64,000 nt of DNA from Sphingomonas sp. IC081 (GTDB lineage Bacteria > Pseudomonadota > Alphaproteobacteria > Sphingomonadales > Sphingomonadaceae). The notes beneath the pieces were generated by a model, which was not told the DNA's origin, searched no databases, and was given only the letters and a program-made list of their open reading frames with translations. Position numbers and translations under genes: made by a program. Location of the stretch: NCBI RefSeq assembly GCF_006874585.1, contig NZ_CP029762.1, positions 465,922-529,921 on the forward strand. Reading direction: 5' to 3'. Of the stretch, positions 42,298-51,642 are shown in pieces. Numbering within the stretch: position 1 is the first letter of the stretch; every line of letters starts with the position of its first letter.

Positions 42298-42991
42298 GGG
42301 GACTTCGCCCGGACGAAAGATCGCAGTCGCGATCCTGTGCGAGATCGAGCGTCAGCAGGCGCTCGATCGGCCTCAGCACCCGGGCGAGCGGGTCATGCTG
42401 CGGCGCGTCCGCTGCCAGATCGATCACCGGCGCCATGTACTGCGCCGCAAAGATCATGCTGAGGATCGAAAATGCGGCAAATTTCGGGACGCCGAGATCG
42501 GAATTGCCGAAACGCTCGGCGTCGTGGATGATCGGCAGCAGCGAGGCGAGAAACGGGCTCCAGACTTTGTCGAGAAGGTAGTCCTGTCGCTCTCCCGGCT
42601 CCGACATTTCACCGATGAACAGCGGCGCCAGTTCCGGAATCTCGATAGTGAGCCGCACGAAGGGGCGAAGCGCGGCGCTGGCCCTGTCCGGAAACGGCTG
42701 CGCCGCCGCGAACGCGCTGTCCATTGCCGCGCAGGCCTGATCGACCCGCAGGCCAAGTTCATCCACGAGCGCCTTCCACAGGCCGAGTTTCGAACCGTAG
42801 CGATAGAGGATCAGGGTCGGCGCGATACCGATCGAGGCTGCCAGTTCGCGAAGCCCCACGGCCGCGAACCCCCGCCGTGAAAAGGCCGCAAGCGCACTGC
42901 GTTCCAGACGGTCCAGGTCGGGGCCCTGCCCTTTCTTCGGGCGGGCCCGTTCCCGTCTGGCGACAGCGCCATCGTCTTGCTTCGTCATCAT
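42281..42991 (-). CDS. TetR-family transcriptional regulator
   Basis: 236 residues. After a charged leader (KQDDGAVARRERARPKKGQG), the DNA-binding domain reads LERSALAAFSRRGFAAVGLR and ELAASIGIAPTLILYRYGSK, a normal TetR helix-turn-helix. The C-terminal part resembles the CerR/YbiH type of ligand domain (FIGEMSEPGERQDYLLDKVW, which in other TetR members follows RPFVRLTIEIPELAPL). The effector is unknown. It is oriented toward the first TetR gene and overlaps its 3' end, and it is upstream of nothing on its own strand. Its targets are not evident. Confidence 0.85.
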   Translation of the reverse strand: MMTKQDDGAVARRERARPKKGQGPDLDRLERSALAAFSRRGFAAVGLRELAASIGIAPTLILYRYGSKLGLWKALVDELGLRVDQACAAMDSAFAAAQPFPDRASAALRPFVRLTIEIPELAPLFIGEMSEPGERQDYLLDKVWSPFLASLLPIIHDAERFGNSDLGVPKFAAFSILSMIFAAQYMAPVIDLAADAPQHDPLARVLRPIERLLTLDLAQDRDCDLSSGRSPLNPAP

Positions 42992-43027
42992 CAGGGACGC
43001 CCCTTGGCCCTCCCTTTCGCAGGAACC

Positions 43028-45544
43028 TTAGCGCGAGCCGAACGCAACGCGGAACGTCACGCCGAATTCACGCGGTGCGGTCACCGCCACACCGGCATAG
43101 CGGCTGCTGTAGACCGTCGATCCGATGCCCGAGACGCTGTAGGTCGGCGGGCTGAGATAGACGTCGGTCACCGAGGTGAACTGCGCGAGATCGTCCTGGC
43201 TCAGCAGCTTGGTCGTATCGAAGATGTTCTTCGCGTAGACCGAGACTTCCCATCCGCCATCCTGGGCCCTGAGGCCGCCGAACAGGTTCAGCAATCCATA
43301 GGCCTTGACGTTGTCATAGGGATTGTTCGAGTCGGTCCGGGACTTGCCCTTCCAGCTGAACAGCCCGCGCAGGTAACCATCGACATCGTTGTTCAGGGGC
43401 AGCGTGTATTCGGCCCTGAACACGCCCGACCATTCCGGCTGGAAGGTCGCCGACTGTCCGCCGCCCGCGCATTGCGCCACGCGCTCGCCGCCATAGGCCT
43501 GCTGCATCTGCGCCAGCGTCGGCGTGACCGTATCGGGAATGCCGTCGGAGCCGACCGCGCCGCTCTGGTTGTTCAGCGCGTCGGTGCAAGCCAGCAGCGC
43601 GTTGCCGATACGGCTGCGTGCGAAGTTGACCGTTGCCCCGAGATTCCAGCGCGGCGTCGGCGTGAAGGCGAGTTCGGCCTCGACGCCGTTGACCTTGATC
43701 GGCACCGCGCTGACGAAGTTGAAGTTGCCGATCGTCGGCGCGCCGGCCGAGTTGATGTTGATATAGGCGATCCCTGCCCCGCCGGAGCGGTAGGGGTAGT
43801 TCTTGTAGTCCTGATGGTACGCGGTCAGGTTGAACTGCACCTTCCGGTCAAACCAATCGGACTTCAAGCCGATCTCGTAGGACTTCGAACTTTCCGAAGG
43901 CAGCGAGATATGGGCGATCTCGTTCGCGGTGTAGTCCGCATGGGTGAAATTGCCGATCGCCACGACCGGGGGACGCCAGGAACTCCCCGTGGAGGCGTAG
44001 ACCATGAGGTCCGGCGTGAAGCGATGCTTGATGCTGGCGCTGTAGATCGTGGCGTTCTCGTTGACGTCCGACTGGGTGCCGTTCTGGCGCGTGCAGTTGC
44101 CCGCCGCGTACATTTCGGGCGTACAACTGATGAACAGGCCATCGCGGTTGTCGGTAAAGTGGATGCGCCGCAATCCGCCCGACAGTTCCGTCGCTTCGGT
44201 GAGGTGGAAGGTCACGTTGCCGAAGAAGGAATCTTCCGTCGGCGTACCCTTGGCAACGTAGATCGGGGTGTCCGTCACGCTCGGCGCGGCGATCGGGAAG
44301 CCGAGTCCGGCAAGGCGCAACTGGGTTATGCTGAGGTCGTCGAGGTTGGTCTGCGACGGCACCGCATAGTGGAAGTACCCGGCGACATAGTCGAACAGCC
44401 CGGCAACCCGGTCGAGGTTCTGCAGACGCACTTCATGGCTGCTGGTCGTGCCCTTGGTGTCCGCGATCTGCGCGACGGCGAGATCCGGGAAGAAGTTCGC
44501 GAGGTCGCGCACGCCGTAGCTATGGTACTTCTGCGAAGTCGCCGAACCCACGTAGATCAGGCGCTGGCCGAGGACATCGACTTCGGCATTCCAGTTGTAG
44601 AACTGGAACTTCTGCGAGGTCGTGCTCGGGCGCGTTTGCACCGAGAGGCGGTCGCTGAGGCCGATCTCGCCGTAATCCGGCGCGCCCGCGGAGGGCACAT
44701 AGTCGGGATCGTACTGGCTGACGGAACGCACCTGGTCGAACCGCGTGCCGGTGTTCTGCATGCCTTCGTAGAGGAAGCCGAGACGCAGCCACTGCGTCGG
44801 TTCGAAACGAACCGCGGCGCGGATGGCGTTGGTCTCGCTGCTCGGCTTCACGTCGCTGTTGACGCTGGTGACGCGGTTGCCGCGATCGAAGCTGTGGAGG
44901 CCGGCCACGCGGATGCCAAGCACATCGGAAATGATCGGAATGTTGAGCGCGCCGTTGATGTTGGCGGCCGAAGCCGAGGCCAGCGTGCCGGCCATGTAGC
45001 CGCCCGCTTCCACCAGATCCGGCTGGCGCGTGGTCGCCGTGATCGAACCCGACGGCGTCGAGCGCCCGCGCAAGGTGCCCTGCGGACCGCGCAGCACTTC
45101 GATCTGGCCAACGTCATACATCGTCTGCATGACGAAGTTCGAGGGAACCGGTGCGTCGTTGCGATAGTACTGGATCGTGCCGTTTTCGGCGCTGACGTTG
45201 ACGTCGTGGTTGACGCCGCGGATCGAGGACGAGGTGCCGATGCCGTTCGCGTTGGGCGTGAGCTGGAGACCCGGCACCACCGCGTTGATCTCGGTGAAGT
45301 TGCGGATGTTCAGCTTGGTGATCGAATCCGCCGTCACCGCGTTCACGACCAGCGGCACATCCTGAAGGCTCTCGTCGCGGCGGCGCGCCTGGACGATGAT
45401 CTCGGTCACAACCGAAGCATCGCTGGTGGCGCCGGCATGGGCGCCCACGGCGGCGGTGGTGCTTTCCGCCTCCTGCGCCCGCGCGGGACTGACCATGGCC
45501 AGCGCGCTCACGCCAGCAAGTATGAACGCGTCTTGTCTACGCAT
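43028..45544 (-). CDS. TonB-dependent outer membrane receptor
   Basis: 838 residues from the ATG at 45544 behind GGAGAGGA. A signal peptide ends VSPARAQE. The TonB box region and plug follow: SVVTEIIVQARRRDESLQDV, PLVVNAVTADSITKLNIRNF, and the plug core GTSSSIRGVNHDVNVSAENG with IEVLRGPQGTLRGRSTPSGS. The 22-strand barrel ends with FGVTFRVAFGSR. Receptors with this QDVP plug are very common in sphingomonads and take up plant-derived or aromatic compounds and not only siderophores. Its neighbours (P450, ferredoxin, glycosidases) suggest the same here. A promoter with the island palindrome lies directly upstream. Confidence 0.93.
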   Translation of the reverse strand: MRRQDAFILAGVSALAMVSPARAQEAESTTAAVGAHAGATSDASVVTEIIVQARRRDESLQDVPLVVNAVTADSITKLNIRNFTEINAVVPGLQLTPNANGIGTSSSIRGVNHDVNVSAENGTIQYYRNDAPVPSNFVMQTMYDVGQIEVLRGPQGTLRGRSTPSGSITATTRQPDLVEAGGYMAGTLASASAANINGALNIPIISDVLGIRVAGLHSFDRGNRVTSVNSDVKPSSETNAIRAAVRFEPTQWLRLGFLYEGMQNTGTRFDQVRSVSQYDPDYVPSAGAPDYGEIGLSDRLSVQTRPSTTSQKFQFYNWNAEVDVLGQRLIYVGSATSQKYHSYGVRDLANFFPDLAVAQIADTKGTTSSHEVRLQNLDRVAGLFDYVAGYFHYAVPSQTNLDDLSITQLRLAGLGFPIAAPSVTDTPIYVAKGTPTEDSFFGNVTFHLTEATELSGGLRRIHFTDNRDGLFISCTPEMYAAGNCTRQNGTQSDVNENATIYSASIKHRFTPDLMVYASTGSSWRPPVVAIGNFTHADYTANEIAHISLPSESSKSYEIGLKSDWFDRKVQFNLTAYHQDYKNYPYRSGGAGIAYININSAGAPTIGNFNFVSAVPIKVNGVEAELAFTPTPRWNLGATVNFARSRIGNALLACTDALNNQSGAVGSDGIPDTVTPTLAQMQQAYGGERVAQCAGGGQSATFQPEWSGVFRAEYTLPLNNDVDGYLRGLFSWKGKSRTDSNNPYDNVKAYGLLNLFGGLRAQDGGWEVSVYAKNIFDTTKLLSQDDLAQFTSVTDVYLSPPTYSVSGIGSTVYSSRYAGVAVTAPREFGVTFRVAFGSR

Positions 45545-45584
45545 CGAATCCTCTCCCGATATGATTTTTCTTGTCGAATTTTGT

Positions 45585-45608
45585 GCGCCACTGTGTCGCA
45601 TCGGTCAA
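45585..45608 (-). promoter_or_regulatory. Receptor promoter with island palindrome, copy B
   Basis: On the minus strand TTGACC (45603-45608) is a -35 element. The palindrome GCGCCACTGTGTCGC (45585-45599, plus strand) falls in the spacer right after it. A protein bound here would block the receptor gene, whose start codon lies about 40 bases further on. Confidence 0.65.
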
Positions 45609-45726
45609 TCCATCAGGCTGGATTGGCTTGCCCGTTTCGCCGGGGCGAAGTTTTCGCGCCGCCTACGGCATGGGGCCGGTGGAAACCATGCAGGAACCCA
45701 CCGGCCCGGATTGGTGGGCGGCCGGC

Positions 45727-47331
45727 TCAGGCCGCCGGCAGCACGGCGAGGTCGCGGTCGACGGCTTCGAGCGTTTCGTTGGTGAACTGGCCCGGCGCGA
45801 ACTTCTGGATCGCACGCAGCGTCATCGACTTGGCCATGCCGATGCGCTTGTCGGTGGTGATGCCGGGGAAGTGCTGTTCAAGCACGGCCTTGGCGCCGGG
45901 ATCGGCAAGGAGCACGGCAAGCTTGGTCACGCCGGTCGAGTAACCGGACGTCGCGACCGCCGCCGATGCCGGTGCCGGTGTCTCAGGCGCGACCGGCACT
46001 TCGGCTTCCGCGGTCTTCTGGATCACCGAGGGGCGTGTCGACGAGAGGTCAACGCCTTCGGCCGGGGTCAGCTTGAGGTGCAGTTCCGAAAGGCCGCGGA
46101 TGATGAAGCTCGGCTCGAAGTTGAGCTTGCGGGCACCGCGCGGGCCATGCACCGCAGGATCGAGATCGATGTCGGACGTGTATTGCAGCAGCTTTTCCAG
46201 AATGATGCGCACCTCCACGCGGGCGAGCGGCGCCCCCGCGCAAGTGTGCGCGCTGCGGCCGAACGCGACGTGTTCGCGAATTTTCGGACGGTCGAGCCTG
46301 AACGCCTGCGGGTCTTCCCAGCGCGCCGGATCGCGGTTGGCAGCGGCGATCGAAAGCATGATCTTCGTACCGGCCGGAACCGCCAGATCGCCGATCCTGG
46401 TATCGCGCCGCGCCAGGCGGGCGGTCTGCTTGGTCGAACCTTCGAGGCGCAGGACTTCCTCGATCAGTGCCGGAATGAGCTTGGGATCGGCGCGCAGCCG
46501 GTCCTGCAGCCCCGGCTGATCGACGATGTAGCGCATCGCATTGCCCAGCAGCTTGGCGCTGGTGTCCTGCCCCGCCCCGAACATGAACATGCCCAGCTTG
46601 ATGATCGCCATCTCGTCAGGAAGCGTGCCGTCGGGATAGAGCGCGTTGGACAGTTCGGAGAGGATGTCCTCGCGCGGATTGGCGCGGCGATCGGCCACAT
46701 ATTGCGCGAAGTACCCGCCCATGATCACGAACGGGTGGTCTTCGGCATTGAGGTCGAGTTCGCCGTCGAGATTGCCGGGAGGCGGCGCGTTCTCGATGAG
46801 GTCCATGAACTTCTGGCGATCCTCGGCGGGAATGCCGAGGAGATCGGCGATAACCAGCGTGACGAACGGCGTCGCGATCGTCCTGACCAATTCCACGCCG
46901 CCATTGGCCACTGCGTCCCGCACCAGTTCGTCCGAGAAGGCCTGGATGAACTCCTCGTTGGCCTTGAGGCGCGAGGGCGTGAACAGGCGGTTGACAAGCG
47001 ATCGCAGCTGCAGGTGCGGATTGTCATCGAGATTGACCAGCAGGTCGCCGCCGTGAAACGCGTCGCGGTGCGCCTCGATCTGGGCGGTGATGTCGGATCC
47101 GTGCGGCGTGAACGGCAGCGGGGCGGAAGCGCCTTGCAGGCCGATAATCGCCGAGAAGTCTTCCGAATTGCGCATGATCTCGAGGGTTTCCTCGAAACCC
47201 ATGACCATCAGATAATCCTTGCCCTGGGGCTGGTAGACCTGGCCCTTGCTCCGTACCGCCTCGAAATAGGCATAAGGATCGACAAGGATCTCGTGGTCGG
47301 TGAAATAGTCCCGATCGGCCAGTTCCGTCAT
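45727..47331 (-). CDS. Cytochrome P450 with an extra C-terminal module
   Basis: 534 residues, about 120 longer than soluble bacterial P450s. The start at 47331 is preceded by GGGA. The P450 part (about 1-415) has all key motifs: the I-helix oxygen-activation site FGAGQDTSAK (about 254), the ExxR of EEVLRLEGSTKQTARLARRD (about 292) and the haem loop FGRSAHTCAGAPLARVEVRI with the axial Cys at about 364. A Pro/Ala/Thr-rich linker (about 425-460) leads to a helical module (about 466-533: LAVLLADPGAKAVLEQHFPG, MAKSMTLRAIQKFAPGQFTN) homologous to the secreted protein at 41172. The ferredoxin gene directly upstream should supply electrons. The substrate is probably the aglycone of an imported glycoside; this is inference. 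Confidence 0.92.
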   Translation of the reverse strand: MTELADRDYFTDHEILVDPYAYFEAVRSKGQVYQPQGKDYLMVMGFEETLEIMRNSEDFSAIIGLQGASAPLPFTPHGSDITAQIEAHRDAFHGGDLLVNLDDNPHLQLRSLVNRLFTPSRLKANEEFIQAFSDELVRDAVANGGVELVRTIATPFVTLVIADLLGIPAEDRQKFMDLIENAPPPGNLDGELDLNAEDHPFVIMGGYFAQYVADRRANPREDILSELSNALYPDGTLPDEMAIIKLGMFMFGAGQDTSAKLLGNAMRYIVDQPGLQDRLRADPKLIPALIEEVLRLEGSTKQTARLARRDTRIGDLAVPAGTKIMLSIAAANRDPARWEDPQAFRLDRPKIREHVAFGRSAHTCAGAPLARVEVRIILEKLLQYTSDIDLDPAVHGPRGARKLNFEPSFIIRGLSELHLKLTPAEGVDLSSTRPSVIQKTAEAEVPVAPETPAPASAAVATSGYSTGVTKLAVLLADPGAKAVLEQHFPGITTDKRIGMAKSMTLRAIQKFAPGQFTNETLEAVDRDLAVLPAA

Positions 47332-47386
47332 TTTTCCCACTCCTGCTGCCTGGCCGCTCTGTCGGCGGGCAAGCGATATGTCTGGT

Positions 47387-47704
47387 TCAGTCTTCGGGCG
47401 CGATCCGCACGCGCAGTCCGTCAAGCGCCTCGGTGATCGGCAACTGGCATGAAAGTCGCGATTGGCCGCCACGCTGGCTCGACGAATCGAGAAGGTCGTT
47501 CTCGTCCTCGCTCATCGCCGCCAGTGCCTCGGCCGGACCGCCTTCGACGTGCACGTGGCAGGTCGCGCACGAGCAGCAGCCGCCGCACAGCGCCAGCAAC
47601 TCGTCAAAGCCCGCGTCGCGGATCACTTCCATGACCGTCTGTCCGGTCCTGGCCTCGAGCAGCCTTTCCTCGCCGGACACGCCTATTACGGTAATCGATG
47701 CCAT
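47387..47704 (-). CDS. 2Fe-2S ferredoxin, probable electron donor of the P450
   Basis: 105 residues, the length of adrenodoxin/putidaredoxin-type ferredoxins. The cluster ligands are in ELLALCGGCCSCATCHVHVE, where the first Cys, the one five positions later and the third two positions on form C-x5-C-x2-C, and the fourth Cys is in SRLSCQLPITEAL. It begins MASITVIGVSGEERLLEART. It passes electrons from a ferredoxin reductase to the P450, one electron at a time; no reductase gene is in the window, so one elsewhere must serve. It is the first gene of a two-gene operon with the P450, 55 bases apart, under an island palindrome. Confidence 0.92.
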   Translation of the reverse strand: MASITVIGVSGEERLLEARTGQTVMEVIRDAGFDELLALCGGCCSCATCHVHVEGGPAEALAAMSEDENDLLDSSSQRGGQSRLSCQLPITEALDGLRVRIAPED

Positions 47705-47775
47705 TTCTCGCCCTCTTCCAGGTTCCGGCCTCTTGCGGGCCTGCTGCGCCGCGCAAAGGCCGCAGCGAATTTTAT

Positions 47776-47817
47776 GCGATACAGTGTCGCATACCGTGGC
47801 GGGACGGATAACGTCAA
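47776..47817 (-). promoter_or_regulatory. Ferredoxin-P450 promoter with island palindrome, copy C
   Basis: On the minus strand TTGACG (47812-47817) precedes a -10 candidate TATGCG at 18 bases. The palindrome GCGATACAGTGTCGC (47776-47790) covers the region from the -10 to the expected start, 72 bases before the ferredoxin ATG. The 479-base gap 47705-48183 between ferredoxin and GH106 holds this site, copy D and no supported gene. Confidence 0.65.
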
Positions 47818-48068
47818 CCGCGAAGAGGCCGATGCCATCGCGCCCCGCCCGACGCGAATGCTCGGACGAGACGGTCCAATGGCGCGATTCTCCGCGTCCG
47901 GGCGGAGCGCAGGGAACCGCCATGCCGCTGCGGCACCTCGCGGATGGCCGGTTGATCGCTGCGGCGTTATCCGCAGCCGTGCCTTCCGCTCCGGGGACGT
48001 TGCAGGCGCAATGCGGCATGACCTGGCTTATTGCATTGACCGCGATGGCCGGGATTGGCCTGACCGAC

Positions 48069-48109
48069 TTGACAGCGCATATCGGCAACAATAGGCGACA
48101 GTGTGTCGC
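48069..48109 (+). promoter_or_regulatory. GH operon promoter with island palindrome, copy D
   Basis: A consensus -35 TTGACA (48069-48074) is followed after about 17-20 bases by the palindrome GCGACAGTGTGTCGC (48095-48109), placed over the -10/+1 zone. The GH106 start codon used here is at 48184. Confidence 0.65.
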
Positions 48110-48183
48110 ACAAAGAGGCGATTTCGGGAGAATGGCCAGCAGCGCCTCGAGCAGGTGCGGCTGCGGATGCAATTGGCAGGCAG

Positions 48184-51100
48184 ATGACATCCATGGCGAA
48201 GAACGGGCAATTTCGGACAAGGTCGGCGCTGGTCAGGCTGGCGCTGTCGCTATCGGTTGCCGCTGTTTCGGGGCCGGTCTCCGCCCAGTCAGGGTCCCCG
48301 GCCGCGCCCGATCAGGCTGACCCGCTTGCAGGACAGTTCAGCGACCCGCCGATGGAGGCGCGTCCGCGGGTCTGGTGGCACTGGATCAACGGCAACATCA
48401 CCGTGGACGGGCTGCTCAAGGACCTCGCCTGGATGAAGCGGATCGGCATCGGCGGCGCGCAGGCATTCGACGTCAATCTCCAGAGCCCGCAAATCGTCGA
48501 CCAGCGACTGGTCTACATGACGCCCGCCTGGCGGTCTGCCTTCAGGGCCGCAGCGCGCGAGGCGGATCGCCTTGGCATCGAATTGGCGATTGCCTCATCG
48601 CCGGGCTGGTCCGAGACCGGCGGCCCCTGGGTGACGCCCGCCGACGGCATGAAAAAGCTGGTGTGGAGCGAAGTGACCGTGAGCGGCGGCAAGCGCCTCG
48701 CCCGCCCGCTCCCCATGCCGCCCTCGGTGACCGGCCCGTACCAGTCGATCGCGGCGACTTCGGGCACCAACTCGACGATCAACGAAAAGGCACCCGACGT
48801 TCCCGCGCCGTTCTACCGCGATGCCGTGGTTGTCGCGGTGCCCGCAGAACCGGCCCTTGCGGATGGCGCCGCAGCCACGTTTACGAGCGGCGAAGGACAG
48901 CCGGCCGATGCCGCAGCACTGACGGACGGCGACCTCGAAACCGGTGCCGACCTGCCGAAAGTCGCCAGGCAGCCGACACTCCTTACAGCCCGCTATCCGG
49001 CGGCCCGGACGATCCGTGCGCTCACCCTGTTCGTGCCCGGCGGCGCGGGCAAGTTCATCGGCGCCAACCTCAAGGCCAGCCTGGAAGCGCAAACCGCTGC
49101 CGGGCAGTGGACAACCGTAACCGACATTCCGCTCGGACGCGTACCGACGACCCGCAGCTTCGCGCCGGTGACGGCACGGGCCTTCCGCATCGTGTTCCAG
49201 GACGCCAGCAGCCTGCCGAACTTTGCCCCGCCGCCTGCGGGCGTCGACCTTTCGGCGCTTGCAGCCGGCTTTTCCGGCGGCAAGCCGGCGGCCTCGATCC
49301 GGGTCGCAGAATTCGCGCTGTCCGCCGAAGAGCGCGTCAACCGCGCCGAGGCCAAGGCCGGCTTCGACATCGTGCCGGACTATTACGCGCTCGACGCCGG
49401 TCTTGCCAATTCCGCCGGCGTGGCGCCGGACCGGATCATCGACCTGACCCCGCGCCTCCACGCCGACGGCACGCTCGACTGGACCGCGCCACCGGGGCGC
49501 TGGCGCATCATCCGCTTCGGCTATTCGCTTGTGGGCACGATGAACCATCCTGCTCCGCTGGAGGCAACCGGCCTCGAAGTGGACAAGTACGATGGCGAAG
49601 CCGTGCGCCGCTACATGGATCACTATCTGGCGACCTATCGCCAGACGGTGGGCGCGGACCTCATCGGCGCCAAGGGCGTGCGCGCCATCCTCACTGACAG
49701 CATCGAGGTGGGCGCGGCGAACTGGACGCCGCGGATGGTCGCGCAGTTCAAGCGGCTGCGCGGTTATGATCCGGTCCCCTGGATGGCCGCGCTGACCGGG
49801 ACGATCGTCGGCTCGCGGCAGGACAGCGAGCGCTTCCTGCATGATTTCCGGCGGACCCTGGCCGATCTGCTGGCCAGCGAGCACTACGGCACGGTTGCCA
49901 GCGCAGCGCACGACAACGGGCTGGTCGTCTACGGCGAGGCGCTGGAAGATCACCGCCCGCAGCTTGGCGACGACATGGCCATGCGCCGCTGGACCGACGT
50001 GCCGATGGCGGCGATGTGGGCGTTCCAGCGTGACCGAGGGCCCAAGCCGACCTACCTTGCCGACATGAAGGGCGCGGCATCGGTCGCCCACCTTTACGGG
50101 CAGCGAACCGTCGCGGCGGAATCGCTGACCTCGATGCTGGCGCCCTGGGCCTTTGCGCCGGGCGATCTCAAGCGGATGATCGATCTCGCGTTCGCCTCCG
50201 GCATCAATCGCCCGGTCATCCATACCTCCGTCCATGTGCCGGTGGACGACCGGAAGCCGGGTCTGCGGCTGTCGATCTTCGGTCAGGATTTCAACCGCAA
50301 CGAAGCCTGGGGCGAACTGGCGCGGCCGTGGATGGACTATGTCGCGCGCAATTCGCTGATGCTCCAGCAGGGCGTCAACCGGGCCGACCTTGCCTATTTC
50401 TACGGCGAGGAAGCCCCGCTGACCGCGCTGTTCGGCGACAAGCCGGTCAGCGAGGTTCCGGCCGGGACCGCGTTCGACTTCGTGAACGCCGATGCCCTGA
50501 TCGATGCGCTGGCCAATGACGGCGGCGATCTGGTGACGGCGGGCGGGGCACGATACCGCGCGCTGTACCTCGGCGGCACCGCCGGGAGGATGAGCCTTCG
50601 TGTGCTGGCGCGCATCGCCGACCTTGTGGAGGCGGGCGCGACCGTCATCGGCGCGCCGCCGGTGGGCGATCCCGGCCTTGGCGCCGACCCTGCCCGCTAC
50701 CGGTCGCTGGTGCAGAAACTGTGGCCGGGCGCGGCGGTCAATCCGGTCGGCCGGGGCCGGGTGATCGCGACCGGCGACCTGGCCGCAGGTCTTGCGCAGG
50801 CGGGTATCGCGCCCGATTTCACCTTCTCGGGCGGAGCGCCGGGGGCCGTGCTTCCCTTTGTCCACCGCAAGCTGGCGGACGGGGACAGCTACTTCATCTC
50901 CAATCAGTCGAACCGGGCCGAGACGATCACCGCGCATTTCCGGGTCCCCGGCAAGGAAGCCGAACTCTGGCATGCCGAAACCGGCCGCTCGGAGCCGGTG
51001 AGCTTCACGGCCGCGCAAGGGGTGACCTCGGTTCCGCTCACGCTCGGCCCGGACGAGGCGGTGCACGTGGTGTTCCGCAAGGACAGTGCGGCTACCTCCC

Positions 51101-51612
51101 GCACCGTCGCGCCGGTCGAGCTGCGCGAAGCGGCGGTCCTTGGCGGGGCCTGGGACGTCACGTTCGAGCCGGGGCGCGGCGCGCCGCCGCAAGTCCGGCT
51201 GGCCGAACTGGCCCCGCTCGGCGCGAACGCCGACCCCGCGATCCGCTATTTCTCGGGGATTGCCACGTATACCAAGGCATTCACGGCGCCGCGCGGGTGG
51301 AAAAAGGGCATGCCGCTGCTGCTCGATCTCGGCGAGGCGCGCGAAATCGCCGAAGTCCGCGTCAACGGACAGCTGGCCGGATACGGCTGGCACCAGCCTT
51401 ACCGCATCGACATCGGCGCGCAGGCCCGCCCCGGCGGGAACCGCCTGACGATCCGCGTCGCGAACCTGTGGGTCAACCGGCTGATCGGCGACGCCCAGCC
51501 CGGCGCCGCAAAAGTGACCTGGACCGCCACGGCGACCTACCGGAAGGACGCGCCGCTGCGCCCGTCCGGTCTGCTGGGCCCCGTGCGCCTGCTGGAACAA
51601 CGCCGGGACTGA
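48184..51612 (+). CDS. Secreted glycoside hydrolase family 106 (alpha-L-rhamnosidase-like)
   Basis: 1142 residues from the ATG at 48184; ATG 48193 and a GTG at 48103, lying inside the operator, are alternatives. A signal peptide ends GPVSAQSGS. The N-terminal GH106 signature is very clear: FSDPPMEARPRVWWHWINGN, ITVDGLLKDLAWMKRIGIGG, then YMTPAWRSAFRAAAREADRL and ASSPGWSETGGPWVTPADGM. The central part has GAKGVRAILTDSIEVGAANW and VASAAHDNGLVVYGEALEDH, which contain conserved acidic residues. The C-terminal part is a jelly-roll carbohydrate-binding-like domain (PLLLDLGEAREIAEVRVNGQ). The known members release terminal alpha-L-rhamnose from pectins, flavonoids or saponins. It leads a four-gene co-directional group. 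Confidence 0.87.
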   Translation: MTSMAKNGQFRTRSALVRLALSLSVAAVSGPVSAQSGSPAAPDQADPLAGQFSDPPMEARPRVWWHWINGNITVDGLLKDLAWMKRIGIGGAQAFDVNLQSPQIVDQRLVYMTPAWRSAFRAAAREADRLGIELAIASSPGWSETGGPWVTPADGMKKLVWSEVTVSGGKRLARPLPMPPSVTGPYQSIAATSGTNSTINEKAPDVPAPFYRDAVVVAVPAEPALADGAAATFTSGEGQPADAAALTDGDLETGADLPKVARQPTLLTARYPAARTIRALTLFVPGGAGKFIGANLKASLEAQTAAGQWTTVTDIPLGRVPTTRSFAPVTARAFRIVFQDASSLPNFAPPPAGVDLSALAAGFSGGKPAASIRVAEFALSAEERVNRAEAKAGFDIVPDYYALDAGLANSAGVAPDRIIDLTPRLHADGTLDWTAPPGRWRIIRFGYSLVGTMNHPAPLEATGLEVDKYDGEAVRRYMDHYLATYRQTVGADLIGAKGVRAILTDSIEVGAANWTPRMVAQFKRLRGYDPVPWMAALTGTIVGSRQDSERFLHDFRRTLADLLASEHYGTVASAAHDNGLVVYGEALEDHRPQLGDDMAMRRWTDVPMAAMWAFQRDRGPKPTYLADMKGAASVAHLYGQRTVAAESLTSMLAPWAFAPGDLKRMIDLAFASGINRPVIHTSVHVPVDDRKPGLRLSIFGQDFNRNEAWGELARPWMDYVARNSLMLQQGVNRADLAYFYGEEAPLTALFGDKPVSEVPAGTAFDFVNADALIDALANDGGDLVTAGGARYRALYLGGTAGRMSLRVLARIADLVEAGATVIGAPPVGDPGLGADPARYRSLVQKLWPGAAVNPVGRGRVIATGDLAAGLAQAGIAPDFTFSGGAPGAVLPFVHRKLADGDSYFISNQSNRAETITAHFRVPGKEAELWHAETGRSEPVSFTAAQGVTSVPLTLGPDEAVHVVFRKDSAATSRTVAPVELREAAVLGGAWDVTFEPGRGAPPQVRLAELAPLGANADPAIRYFSGIATYTKAFTAPRGWKKGMPLLLDLGEAREIAEVRVNGQLAGYGWHQPYRIDIGAQARPGGNRLTIRVANLWVNRLIGDAQPGAAKVTWTATATYRKDAPLRPSGLLGPVRLLEQRRD

Positions 51613-51642
51613 ACCGGAAACCGACAACAGGGAGAGTGGAAA